A stretch of DNA of 64,000 nucleotides from JACDAN01 sp035535195 (GTDB lineage Bacteria > Actinomycetota > Thermoleophilia > Gaiellales > Gaiellaceae), in NCBI GenBank assembly GCA_035535195.1, contig DATLQK010000026.1:1-64000 (forward strand), written 5' to 3'. The notes beneath the pieces were generated by a model. The model did not search any database, was not told the origin of the DNA, and was given only the letters and a program-made list of their open reading frames with translations. Position numbers and translations under genes: made by a program. This document shows, in pieces, positions 40,790-47,789 of the stretch. Numbering within the stretch: the first letter of the stretch is position 1; the number at the start of each line of letters is the position of its first letter.

Positions 40790-41478
40790 AGCAGGGCTCC
40801 CAGGAAGACCGCGATCCCCCCTGAAACGGCGAGGCGCTCAACCGTCGTCCACGCCGGCCGCGGCACCGTCGTCCGCCCGGGGCGGCCGAAGCCGCGCGCC
40901 TCCATCGACTCGGCGAGGTTGAGCGAGCGCTCCAGGGAGCCGGCCAGGAGCGGCGACAGGAGCCGCGCGCGCCCACGCACGCCCTCCACGACGACGCCCC
41001 GCCCACGCAGCGCCTCGACGAAACCGGCCGCATCGCGCTCCAGCGACGGCACGAGGCGGGTCGCAAGGGCGACGGCCAGCACCGATCGGCGCAGCGTCCC
41101 GGCGGACTGGAGCAGCCGGTCGTGATCGAGCAGCAGCGCGTAGGCAGCGAACGCGAACCCGACCGCCGCGAGGCGCAGCGCCTGGTAGAGCGCGGTCCAG
41201 AGCTCCTCGTCCGTCACGTCGAGCCGCCCGAGCACCGGAACCGACGGGCCGTCCCAGATCACGAGCCCGCCGTAGCTTCCGAGCAGCGGGCTGAGGACGA
41301 ACAGGAAGAGCGCCGAGAAGACCGTCCCGAGCAGATAGGGCCAGCGTCGGCGCCGCGGCGCTCTCAGGCAGACGGCCAGCAGGCCCAGCGCGATCACCGC
41401 GACCGTGACCGTCCGGTCGGCGACGAGCGCCGCGGCCGTCAGAGCGGCGAGCACGCAGAGCGCGGGAACGGCGCTCAC
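40780..41478 (-). CDS. ECF transporter transmembrane component T
   Basis: 232 residues with about five to six helices and the two cytoplasmic coupling motifs of EcfT proteins: ALRGRGV and, near the C-terminus, SMEARGFGRPGR (Ala-Arg-Gly types) that dock on the ATPases. The dedicated EcfT in this operon suggests a group I (single-substrate) ECF transporter. The start overlaps the DUF4430 lipoprotein gene by four bases. Confidence 0.88.
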   Translation of the reverse strand: MSAVPALCVLAALTAAALVADRTVTVAVIALGLLAVCLRAPRRRRWPYLLGTVFSALFLFVLSPLLGSYGGLVIWDGPSVPVLGRLDVTDEELWTALYQALRLAAVGFAFAAYALLLDHDRLLQSAGTLRRSVLAVALATRLVPSLERDAAGFVEALRGRGVVVEGVRGRARLLSPLLAGSLERSLNLAESMEARGFGRPGRTTVPRPAWTTVERLAVSGGIAVFLGALLWL

Positions 41479-42146
41479 GGGATCGAGTACCGGAAACGGG
41501 CGAACGACGGCTCCCGGAGGAGCCGCCGCGCCGTGTCGCGGCCGACATAGAAGGTCACGGGATCACCGGCCGAGCCGGACAGTCGCCCTCGGATCCCGGC
41601 GCCTCCGACGAGCACGACGACGTTTTCGCCGGCCCGCCCGGCACCGACTCGGCCGCCGACAAGCCTCGCCACCCGCCCGGCCAGCGGGTCAACCGCCGGA
41701 CGCACGACCACCTCCCGGCGCTCCCCGCCGTACCCGTGCACGAACGGCTCCGGGAAGGCGCCGACGACCACCGGCACCCGCATCTGCCCCGCCCAGTCGC
41801 GGTAGTCGAACCAGATCACGTCGCCGTCGTGGACCGTGTAATCGGCGGCGCCGACGTCGGCCTCGTAGCCGTTCACGTAATAGAACCAGTCGTGCTGCGC
41901 ACCGAGGCTGCCCTCGATGCCGTTGACCGCCTGGACGTACCGACCGCCGTAGCGCGTCTCGACGTCGGCCTTCCGCCGGAGCGCCTCCATCGCCGAGATC
42001 CCCGCCGGAACCTCGGCGTTCACCAGCACGTGGGTCCCACGGTCTCGGGTCACCCAGAGGGTCGCGTGCCCGTCGCCGGCGCGCTCCTCCCCGCACCCGG
42101 CGACGACGCCGAGGACGAGGAGGAGCGCTACGAGCCGGCGGAGCAC
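41475..42146 (-). CDS. DUF4430 lipoprotein
   Basis: 223 residues. Lipoprotein signal with lipobox VAGC (Cys18), then a DUF4430 domain at about 28-125: ALWVTRDRG-like strand, PAGISAMEALRRKADVETRY, RYVQAVNGIEGSLGAQHDWF and YYVNGYEADVGAADYTVHDG, closing with WFDYRDW. In animals this domain is the beta domain of intrinsic factor/transcobalamin and covers the upper face of cobalamin. A further beta-rich region of about 90 residues follows. Anchored outside the membrane beside the ECF transporter, it is a candidate corrinoid receptor. Confidence 0.82.
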   Translation of the reverse strand: MLRRLVALLLVLGVVAGCGEERAGDGHATLWVTRDRGTHVLVNAEVPAGISAMEALRRKADVETRYGGRYVQAVNGIEGSLGAQHDWFYYVNGYEADVGAADYTVHDGDVIWFDYRDWAGQMRVPVVVGAFPEPFVHGYGGERREVVVRPAVDPLAGRVARLVGGRVGAGRAGENVVVLVGGAGIRGRLSGSAGDPVTFYVGRDTARRLLREPSFARFRYSIP

Positions 42147-42149
42147 GAC

Positions 42150-42743
42150 CTAGCGCAGCGCGTTCGAGCGGACGGCGCCCGTCAACGTGGCCCGGACGAG
42201 ACCCTTGTGCTTGCCGACGCATCCGCGTCCGGCCCGGGTCCTGACGCGCCGGCCGTCCAGCCTGAGCACCGCGCCCGGAGCCGCCGTGTCCGCGCCTGCG
42301 TCGTTCTCCGAGACGACGCGGTAGCAGTTGCGCGACGTCCGGGTCAGGAGCAGCGTCGGAGGCCCTCCTGCCGGCCCAAAGGCCGCGTAGTACCAGAGCA
42401 CGCGGTCGCCGTCCTTCAGGGTCACCTTGTCCGCGCCGACAGGCGGGGAGGCGCCGTTCACCTTAAACACCCACCCGTTCGTGCCGCCGGCCGGGTAGCG
42501 GCCGATCTGGTCGACGTACGGCCCGAAGCTCGTGGTCGTGACGTGGTAGTAGAACTCGCCTAGCAGGCTGGCGTTGTCGAGCGCGGCCATGGCGTCGTCC
42601 GCCGAGACGCGCGGCTCGGAGGCGCCGAAGATCGACGTCGTCTTTCCTTCGACCCGGACCGAGACCGACGCGGCCGCCGCCGCCGAGGCGAAGACCGCTG
42701 CCAGCGCGAGAAGCGCTGCGAGCGTGCACAGAAATCGCTGCAC
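42150..42743 (-). CDS. secreted DUF4430 protein
   Basis: 197 residues, GTG start with GGAAGGAGG four bases upstream. A signal peptide of about 25 residues (ending ASAAAAA) has no lipobox Cys. The DUF4430 domain spans about 26-120 (SVSVRVEGKTTSIFG ... GTNGWVFKVNGASPPVGADK ... LKDGDRVLWYYA). A C-terminal part of about 70 residues holds two Cys (SRNCYRV, GRGCVGK). First gene after the cobalamin riboswitch, so expression should drop when B12 is plentiful. It probably captures corrinoid outside the cell together with the lipoprotein and the toroid protein. Confidence 0.8.
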   Translation of the reverse strand: MQRFLCTLAALLALAAVFASAAAAASVSVRVEGKTTSIFGASEPRVSADDAMAALDNASLLGEFYYHVTTTSFGPYVDQIGRYPAGGTNGWVFKVNGASPPVGADKVTLKDGDRVLWYYAAFGPAGGPPTLLLTRTSRNCYRVVSENDAGADTAAPGAVLRLDGRRVRTRAGRGCVGKHKGLVRATLTGAVRSNALR

Positions 42744-42775
42744 GAATCCTCCTTCCGCGAGGGGTTCGAATGCCT

Positions 42776-42919
42776 GGCGGGGCGGCAGGTCTTCTGACTC
42801 GGGGCGCCCTCCCGATCCGCCTTCCCGGCCGTGGCCAGTGGCAGCGTGGAGCGGGAGCGTCTCCCCTCACAGCGGCGGGACCGTCCCGGACTCGCACCGG
42901 GTTCCCTCACCGCCTCGCC
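42776..42919 (-). promoter_or_regulatory. cobalamin riboswitch
   Basis: On the minus strand the conserved core reads GGGAACCCGGTGCGAGTCC, then GGGACGGTCCCGCCGCTGTG, a GCCACTGGCC hairpin region, and GAGTCAGAAGACCTGCC near the 3' end. Helix P1 pairs GGCGAGGCGG with CCGCCCCGCC (one mismatch). It ends 33 bases before the first DUF4430 start. In between, CCTC can pair with the GAGG of the ribosome-binding site, so control of translation is likely. The operon promoter must lie at or inside the start of the divergent VanZ gene. Confidence 0.93.
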
Positions 42920-42946
42920 TTCTTGTCGGCCCTATGATGGCACGCC

Positions 42947-43315
42947 GTGCCTCGGGTCGTGTCGCTCTGGCTGCCGGTGGTCGCCTGGGCAGCGGTCATC
43001 TTCGCGCTCTCGTCGATCCCCGGGCTCGGCACCGGCTTCGGCGTCTGGGACCTGATCCTGCGGAAGCTCGCGCACGCGCTCGCCTACGCGATCCTCGGCC
43101 TCTTGCTGGTGCGCGCGCTGCGCAACCCGCCTGCCGCGTTCCTGCTCGGCGTCGCCTACGGCGTCACGGACGAGATTCACCAGCACTTCGTCGCGGACCG
43201 GCACGGGACGCCGGTCGACGTCGTGATCGACGCGGTGGGTGTTGCTATCGGCGTCTTCGCAGCCGCACGGCTGAGTACCATTTCGAGCCATGAACGGGCC
43301 GAAGGACGTCGGTGA
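42947..43315 (+). CDS. VanZ-family membrane protein
   Basis: 122 residues with four membrane helices and the VanZ signatures SSIPGL, LRKLAHALAYAILGLLL and GVTDEIHQHFVADRHGTPVD. VanZ-like proteins are widespread; only one member is linked to teicoplanin resistance, and no van genes are here, so no resistance role is implied. It is divergent from the cobalamin riboswitch with only 27 bases between, and its first codons probably contain the promoter of the B12 operon. Confidence 0.85.
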   Translation: MPRVVSLWLPVVAWAAVIFALSSIPGLGTGFGVWDLILRKLAHALAYAILGLLLVRALRNPPAAFLLGVAYGVTDEIHQHFVADRHGTPVDVVIDAVGVAIGVFAAARLSTISSHERAEGRR

Positions 43316-43514
43316 CCGGCAGCTCGACGCGCTCCTCGAGCGCCTCGACCGCCTGACCGCGGAGCTCCAGGGCTTGAACCGCCGCCTCGACAGCGGGGAG
43401 AACCTCGCGCCGGTCGTCCGCGAGCTGGCGCTGCTGAACGAGTCGCTGTCGGCGCTCGCCTACGCCTCGCTCGGGCAGCAGGGGCCTCAGGTCCGCCGGC
43501 GCCGCGCGGGCTAG
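43290..43514 (+). CDS. 74-residue coiled-coil protein
   Basis: Starts with ATG inside the end of the VanZ gene (26-base overlap). The sequence is a leucine-heptad helix (QLDALLERLDRLTAELQGLN) followed by a second helix and a basic tail (VRRRRAG). It is likely a small soluble coiled coil. No family recognised. The convergent sugar dehydrogenase gene overlaps its end by four bases. Confidence 0.55.
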   Translation: MNGPKDVGDRQLDALLERLDRLTAELQGLNRRLDSGENLAPVVRELALLNESLSALAYASLGQQGPQVRRRRAG

Positions 43515-44578
43515 CCCGGCGCCAGCTTCCAGAGGCGGCCGTCGAGCGTGACCGCGTAGAGCTCGCCGCTTCCGTCCTGCCCGAACGACGAGATGCCGCC
43601 GAGCCGGAACGACTCCGTGCGCGCGCTCCGGGCGCGCCCGCCGACGACTCGCAGCGTGCGGATCTTGCCGCTGCAGTTGTCGCCGTAGAAGTAGCGCCCG
43701 ACCGCCGCGGGCACCGACGTCCCGCGGTAGACGAAGCCGCCCGTGACGGCGCAGTCGTCGCCGCCGAGCGAGTACGTGGTGATCGGGAAGACGAGCCTGC
43801 CGCGCGGGTTCCGCGGCTTCGCCTCATAGCGCGCGCGACCCTCGTAGACGTCCCAGCCGTAGTTCTCGAGGCCGGGACTGCGCCGGCGGGTGAAGTCGAC
43901 CTCCTCGAACGAGTTCTGACCGACGTCGCCGATGTAGAGGTCGCGCGTCCTGCGGTCGAACGAGAAGCGCCAGGGGTTCCGGAGGCCGTACCCGACGGTC
44001 TGCCAGCGGGCGCCGCGCTGGTCGACGTTGATCGCGAGCAGCTTCCCGAACTTCGAGCCGAGGTTCTGCGCCCGGTTCTCGGGGTCGCCGCCGGCGCCGC
44101 CGTCGCCGGTTCCGGCGTAGAGGCGCCCGTCCGGGCCGAACATCAGCTGGCCGCCGTTGTGGTTCGAGTACGGATCCTGGAGGTTGAGCAGCGTCCGGAC
44201 CGCCCGGGAGCCGCGGTACTCGACGATCCGGTTGGCCGGCGCGGTGTAGTAGACGAAGAAGCGCTTGTTCTGCGCGAAGCGCGGATGGAACGCGACGGAG
44301 AGCAGCCCCTGCTCGCCGCAGCAGACGACCCGGCTGCGAATGTCGAGCAGCGTGCCGACGGCGCGCCCGTTCCGGACGATCCGAATCCGGCCGGGCTGCT
44401 CGACGACGTACAGCCGGTCGGTGACGCCGTTCGGCGTCGTCACGTGGACGGGCTGGTCGAAGCCGGAGCCGATCTGGACAAAGCGGTAGCCCGGGGCCGC
44501 CGCAGGAGCGGTAGCCGAGGAAAGGCCCGCGCCGAGCACCCCGGCGAGGCCGAGCAAGACGAGCAGCCGACCCCTCAC
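43511..44578 (-). CDS. PQQ-dependent sugar dehydrogenase (GSDH family)
   Basis: 355 residues: a signal peptide of about 28 residues, then a six-bladed propeller of the soluble glucose/aldose dehydrogenase family (YliI-like). Recognisable blades include VEQPGRIRIVRNGR, GEQGLLSVAFHPRF, NHNGGQLMFGPDGRLYAGTG, GYGLRNPWRFSFD and IGDVGQNSFEEVD. PQQ-containing members oxidise aldoses in the periplasm or outside the cell. No pqq synthesis genes are in the window, so cofactor use is inferred from the family. The start overlaps the TrkA stop by four bases. Confidence 0.85.
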   Translation of the reverse strand: MRGRLLVLLGLAGVLGAGLSSATAPAAAPGYRFVQIGSGFDQPVHVTTPNGVTDRLYVVEQPGRIRIVRNGRAVGTLLDIRSRVVCCGEQGLLSVAFHPRFAQNKRFFVYYTAPANRIVEYRGSRAVRTLLNLQDPYSNHNGGQLMFGPDGRLYAGTGDGGAGGDPENRAQNLGSKFGKLLAINVDQRGARWQTVGYGLRNPWRFSFDRRTRDLYIGDVGQNSFEEVDFTRRRSPGLENYGWDVYEGRARYEAKPRNPRGRLVFPITTYSLGGDDCAVTGGFVYRGTSVPAAVGRYFYGDNCSGKIRTLRVVGGRARSARTESFRLGGISSFGQDGSGELYAVTLDGRLWKLAPG

Positions 44579-45240
44579 TGCTTCTTCAGCAGCACCTTTC
44601 GGAGCTCGTCTTCCTTGCCCGACTCGAGCACTGCCAGAACCTGGTCACCGGCCTGGAGCTCGGTCGCCCCGTCGGCCATCTGCGCCTGGCCCTCGCGCAT
44701 GACCGTGATCAGCCGCGAGCCGGCGGGCAGCGTGAGCCCGCTCACAGCCTTGCCCACGCAGGGCGAGTCGGCGTCGAGCTGGACCTCGACGATCTCGAGG
44801 TTCTCCTTCCGCAGCTCGAGCAGGTGGATCAGGCCGTGCTCGGGCACCTCGTGCTCGATCATCGCGAGGATGATCGACGTCGCGGAGATCGTCGGCGAGA
44901 TGCCCAGCAGGTCGAAGTGGGGCTGGTTGCGCGGGTCGTTCACGCGCGCGATCACCTTCTCGACGCCGTATTTCTCCTTGGCGATCTGGCAGATGATCAT
45001 GTTGTCCTCGTCGTCGCCGGTGACGGCCACGACAAGGTCCGGCGGGCGTGCGAGCCCCGCCCGCTCGAGGACGAAGAGCTCGGTGGCGTCGCCGAGCTGA
45101 CCGCGGTGCTCGAACTCCTCCTCCAGCATCTCGAAGCGATCGCGGCGCTGCTCGATCAGCGTGACCTCGTGCCCGAGGTCGAGCACGCTGCGCGTGAGAT
45201 TGGCGCCGACCTTGCCGCCGCCCGCGATCACGATGTACAT
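44575..45240 (-). CDS. TrkA/RCK protein with TrkA-C domain
   Basis: 221 residues. RCK N-domain with the nucleotide loop IAGGGKVGANL and the acidic end of strand 2 (VTLIEQRRDR), then a TrkA-C domain from about 145 (VQLDADSPCVGKAVSGLTLP). These proteins gate K+ transporters by binding NAD(H), ATP or c-di-AMP. Two bases separate it from a second RCK gene. No TrkH/KtrB channel is present; instead two APC permeases follow upstream in the operon order, as with ceoB/ceoC next to an APC-type gene in mycobacteria. Confidence 0.88.
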   Translation of the reverse strand: MYIVIAGGGKVGANLTRSVLDLGHEVTLIEQRRDRFEMLEEEFEHRGQLGDATELFVLERAGLARPPDLVVAVTGDDEDNMIICQIAKEKYGVEKVIARVNDPRNQPHFDLLGISPTISATSIILAMIEHEVPEHGLIHLLELRKENLEIVEVQLDADSPCVGKAVSGLTLPAGSRLITVMREGQAQMADGATELQAGDQVLAVLESGKEDELRKVLLKKQ

Positions 45241-45242
45241 GG

Positions 45243-45671
45243 TTATGTCGGGGCTCCCGCCGTGTCCCCGATGGACGAGTTGACCGCCTGCGTCAGGGTC
45301 TCGATCGCGGTCTTCGTCGGACAGACCGTCCACAGCCCGAGGTGCTGGTAGAGGTCAGCGCGAGCCGGATCGAGCACGCGAATCACCGTCTTGTCGATCC
45401 TGAAGCGCTTCTGGGCGAGCTGGCCGATCACGAGGTTCGTGTTGTCGCCGTCCGTCGCGACGACGACGGCGTCGGCATCCTCGATCCCGGCCCGTTCGAG
45501 GATCGCCATGTCCATACCGTGGCCGACGACGAAGCCGCCGGACCAGTGCTCGCCGAGACGGTGGAGGGCGTCCTCCTTCTCGTCGATCGCGGTCACCTCC
45601 CAGCCGAGCCGGTCGAGCTCCAGGGCGACCGCCGAACCGACTCTCCCGCAGCCGATCACCAGCGCTTTCAT
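45243..45671 (-). CDS. TrkA-N (RCK) single-domain protein
   Basis: 142 residues: only the RCK N-domain (VIGCGRVGSAVALELDRLG, ERAGIEDADAVVVATDGDNT), with no TrkA-C domain. The gene pairs with the two-domain RCK protein next door, and the two probably form a mixed octameric ring. It lies 19 bases from the APC-USP gene, so they may act together. Confidence 0.87.
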   Translation of the reverse strand: MKALVIGCGRVGSAVALELDRLGWEVTAIDEKEDALHRLGEHWSGGFVVGHGMDMAILERAGIEDADAVVVATDGDNTNLVIGQLAQKRFRIDKTVIRVLDPARADLYQHLGLWTVCPTKTAIETLTQAVNSSIGDTAGAPT

Positions 45672-45690
45672 TGGGCCTCAGATTAGCGAG

Positions 45691-47625
45691 TCAGACAGTC
45701 GATACCGCTTCGTCGACTTCCTCCTCCAACAGGCCCTGCGGATAGGCGATCACCATCACCTCGCAGGGCGCATGGCGGAGCACGTAGTCGACCGTTGGAC
45801 TGAAGAATCGAGACTGGCGGCGCCACCTGGGGGACGAGCCCATCACGATCAGGTCGGCGTCGTGAGTCTTCGCCTCGTCGACGATCGCCTCGCCGAGCGC
45901 CCGGCCGCGCACGATGCGTCCTTTTACGGTGACGCCATGCTCGGCCGCAAGGAGCTTCGCCTCCGCGAGTGAGGCCTCTGCGCGCTCCTCGGCCTCGTAC
46001 ATCGTCGCGTCGAGCGCTTTCTCCATCGGCACCGCGATCACGTGGAGGGCGTCGATCGTGCAGCCCCGCTCCTCGGCGAGCTTGATCGACGTCGCCAGCA
46101 CCTCCTCCCCGATCGGGCCGAGCTTCATCGGGACAAGGATGCGCTCATAGACGCCCTCCAGCTCGGGCACAAGGTCCGGCTCGGGCGGCGTGACGTGACC
46201 CCAGATGCTCTCGTTCTGCGCGATGCGCGTGGAGAGGTAGACGGCGGCGCCGACGAGCAGCCACAGCGGCCCCGCGATCCTCGTCTCCTCGTGCGTGACC
46301 AGCGCGATCACCCAGATCGCGATCGTGAGCGGCGTCCCGATCAGGGCCGCCACGGGAACCTCGGCGCCGCGGATCCTCACGTTCACGGAGGCGCGGAAGG
46401 GCCGCTCGAGCTCCGGCTTCGAGAAGCGGAGCTTGATCACGGCGAGCTGTGCCGCGGTGAACGCAAGCAGCACGCCGAAGCTGAAGAGACCGGCGAGCAT
46501 CCGCACCTGCGCCGACGACTGGGAGGCGAGGATCAGCAGACCGCACGAGATCACCGCCGAGCCGACGATCGCCGCAGGCGCGATCAGCGTCCGGCGGTTC
46601 AGCGTGCCGAAGGTGTGCGGCAGCATGCCGTGCTGGCCGAGCGAGTAGGCGAGCCGCCCCGCGCCCGAGATCGAGGTCGTGATCGCGACGACGAGGACGA
46701 GCGTGCCGGTGAGTCCGACGACGATGCGGACGACGTCCGCGAGGAGCGACGGCAGCGGGTCCTCGAGCGCCGCGGAGATGCCCATCAGCGGCGCGCGCAG
46801 CCAGGTCGTCCCGAGATCGCTCGCGTAGCCGCCGGGTCCGGACGGGTCGGGATGGGCCGGGTAGGCCGAGATGCCGACGACGGCGATCGCCACCGACACC
46901 GCCACGACGAGCCCGATCCCTGCGAACAAGCTGCGCGGCAGCGTCCTCCCCGGCTCGCGCGTCTCCGCCGCCAGGTTGGCGACGGTCTCGAGGCCGGTGT
47001 AGGCGAGCATCGCGAGCGGGAGGGCGAAGCCGATCGAGCTCCAGGTCGGCGCCGTGCCGAGGTCGACGCCCTTCGTGAGCGCGTCGAGGTCGAAGAGGAA
47101 GACGAAGCCGAGCACGACCAGCAGGAGATGCGAGGCCAGTGCGACCGCCGCGATCACCACCGCGGTCCTGTAGAGACTCGTCCGCCGCACGAGCCGCGTG
47201 CCGGCCACGGCGAGGATCACGCAGACGCCGAGGACGGTGTCCCATGGCGAGCGCGTGATCGACTCCCAGCCGAAGGTGTTGCCGATGTAGTGCGGGACGA
47301 ACAGGCCCGCCAGCGCCATCACGATCAGGTAGTCGAGGACGAGCGCCCAGCCGGTGACGAACCCGGCCGGGTCGTTGAAGGCGTGGCGGACGAAGGTGGC
47401 GGCGCCGCCGGTTTCCGGAATCGCCGCCGTGCCCTCCGCGTACGAGAGGGCAACGAGCAGGAAGAGGATCCCGACGGCGAGCAGCACCCACGGCGTGAAC
47501 CCGAGCGCGAAGAGGGCGATGATGCCGAGCGCGAAGTAGAGCGACGACGCGATCTCCCCATAGGCAACCGCCGCCAGCGACGGGACGTCGAGAACTCGCT
47601 CGAGACCAGTCAGCTTCCTCGCCAT
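45691..47625 (-). CDS. APC permease fused to a universal stress domain
   Basis: 644 residues. About twelve helices of the amino acid/polyamine/organocation fold occupy 1-475 (ASSLYFALG, SYAEGTAAIPETGGAATFVR, TGLETVANLAAETREPGRTL), then a cytoplasmic USP domain at about 490-630 with the nucleotide loop VMGSSPRWRRQSRFFSPTVD. The USP part may sense ATP or c-di-AMP and gate transport. The substrate may be an amino acid or, given the RCK neighbours, K+; sequence alone does not decide. The ATG overlaps the stop of the small gene upstream (TGATG). Confidence 0.88.
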   Translation of the reverse strand: MARKLTGLERVLDVPSLAAVAYGEIASSLYFALGIIALFALGFTPWVLLAVGILFLLVALSYAEGTAAIPETGGAATFVRHAFNDPAGFVTGWALVLDYLIVMALAGLFVPHYIGNTFGWESITRSPWDTVLGVCVILAVAGTRLVRRTSLYRTAVVIAAVALASHLLLVVLGFVFLFDLDALTKGVDLGTAPTWSSIGFALPLAMLAYTGLETVANLAAETREPGRTLPRSLFAGIGLVVAVSVAIAVVGISAYPAHPDPSGPGGYASDLGTTWLRAPLMGISAALEDPLPSLLADVVRIVVGLTGTLVLVVAITTSISGAGRLAYSLGQHGMLPHTFGTLNRRTLIAPAAIVGSAVISCGLLILASQSSAQVRMLAGLFSFGVLLAFTAAQLAVIKLRFSKPELERPFRASVNVRIRGAEVPVAALIGTPLTIAIWVIALVTHEETRIAGPLWLLVGAAVYLSTRIAQNESIWGHVTPPEPDLVPELEGVYERILVPMKLGPIGEEVLATSIKLAEERGCTIDALHVIAVPMEKALDATMYEAEERAEASLAEAKLLAAEHGVTVKGRIVRGRALGEAIVDEAKTHDADLIVMGSSPRWRRQSRFFSPTVDYVLRHAPCEVMVIAYPQGLLEEEVDEAVSTV

Positions 47626-47789
47626 CAGGGCCTCTGTCGCTGGAGGTAGAGGCGGAGGCCGCCGGCGAGCACGAACAGCGAGCCCAGCAGCAACCCGAGG
47701 CCGCCGCCGACGCCGGCCGCCAGGGTGCGGACGATAATCGCGAGCCCGATGACCACCAGGATGGCGGAGAAAACGGTCGTGGCGGTCAC
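47625..47789 (-). CDS. 54-residue two-helix membrane peptide
   Basis: GTG start overlapping the upstream permease stop (GTGA) and stop overlapping the next permease start (TGATG). It encodes two hydrophobic helices (VFSAILVVIGLAIIVRTLAA and GGGLGLLLGSLFVLAGGLRL) and a basic end (YLQRQRP). Tight overlaps on both sides indicate coupled translation with the two APC-USP proteins. It may be an auxiliary subunit. Family unknown. Confidence 0.65.
   Translation of the reverse strand: MTATTVFSAILVVIGLAIIVRTLAAGVGGGLGLLLGSLFVLAGGLRLYLQRQRP

Noticed and set aside
42947..43315. VanZ as a glycopeptide-resistance gene
   Set aside because: No vanA/H/X or regulators are near; VanZ-like proteins are common and mostly unrelated to resistance.
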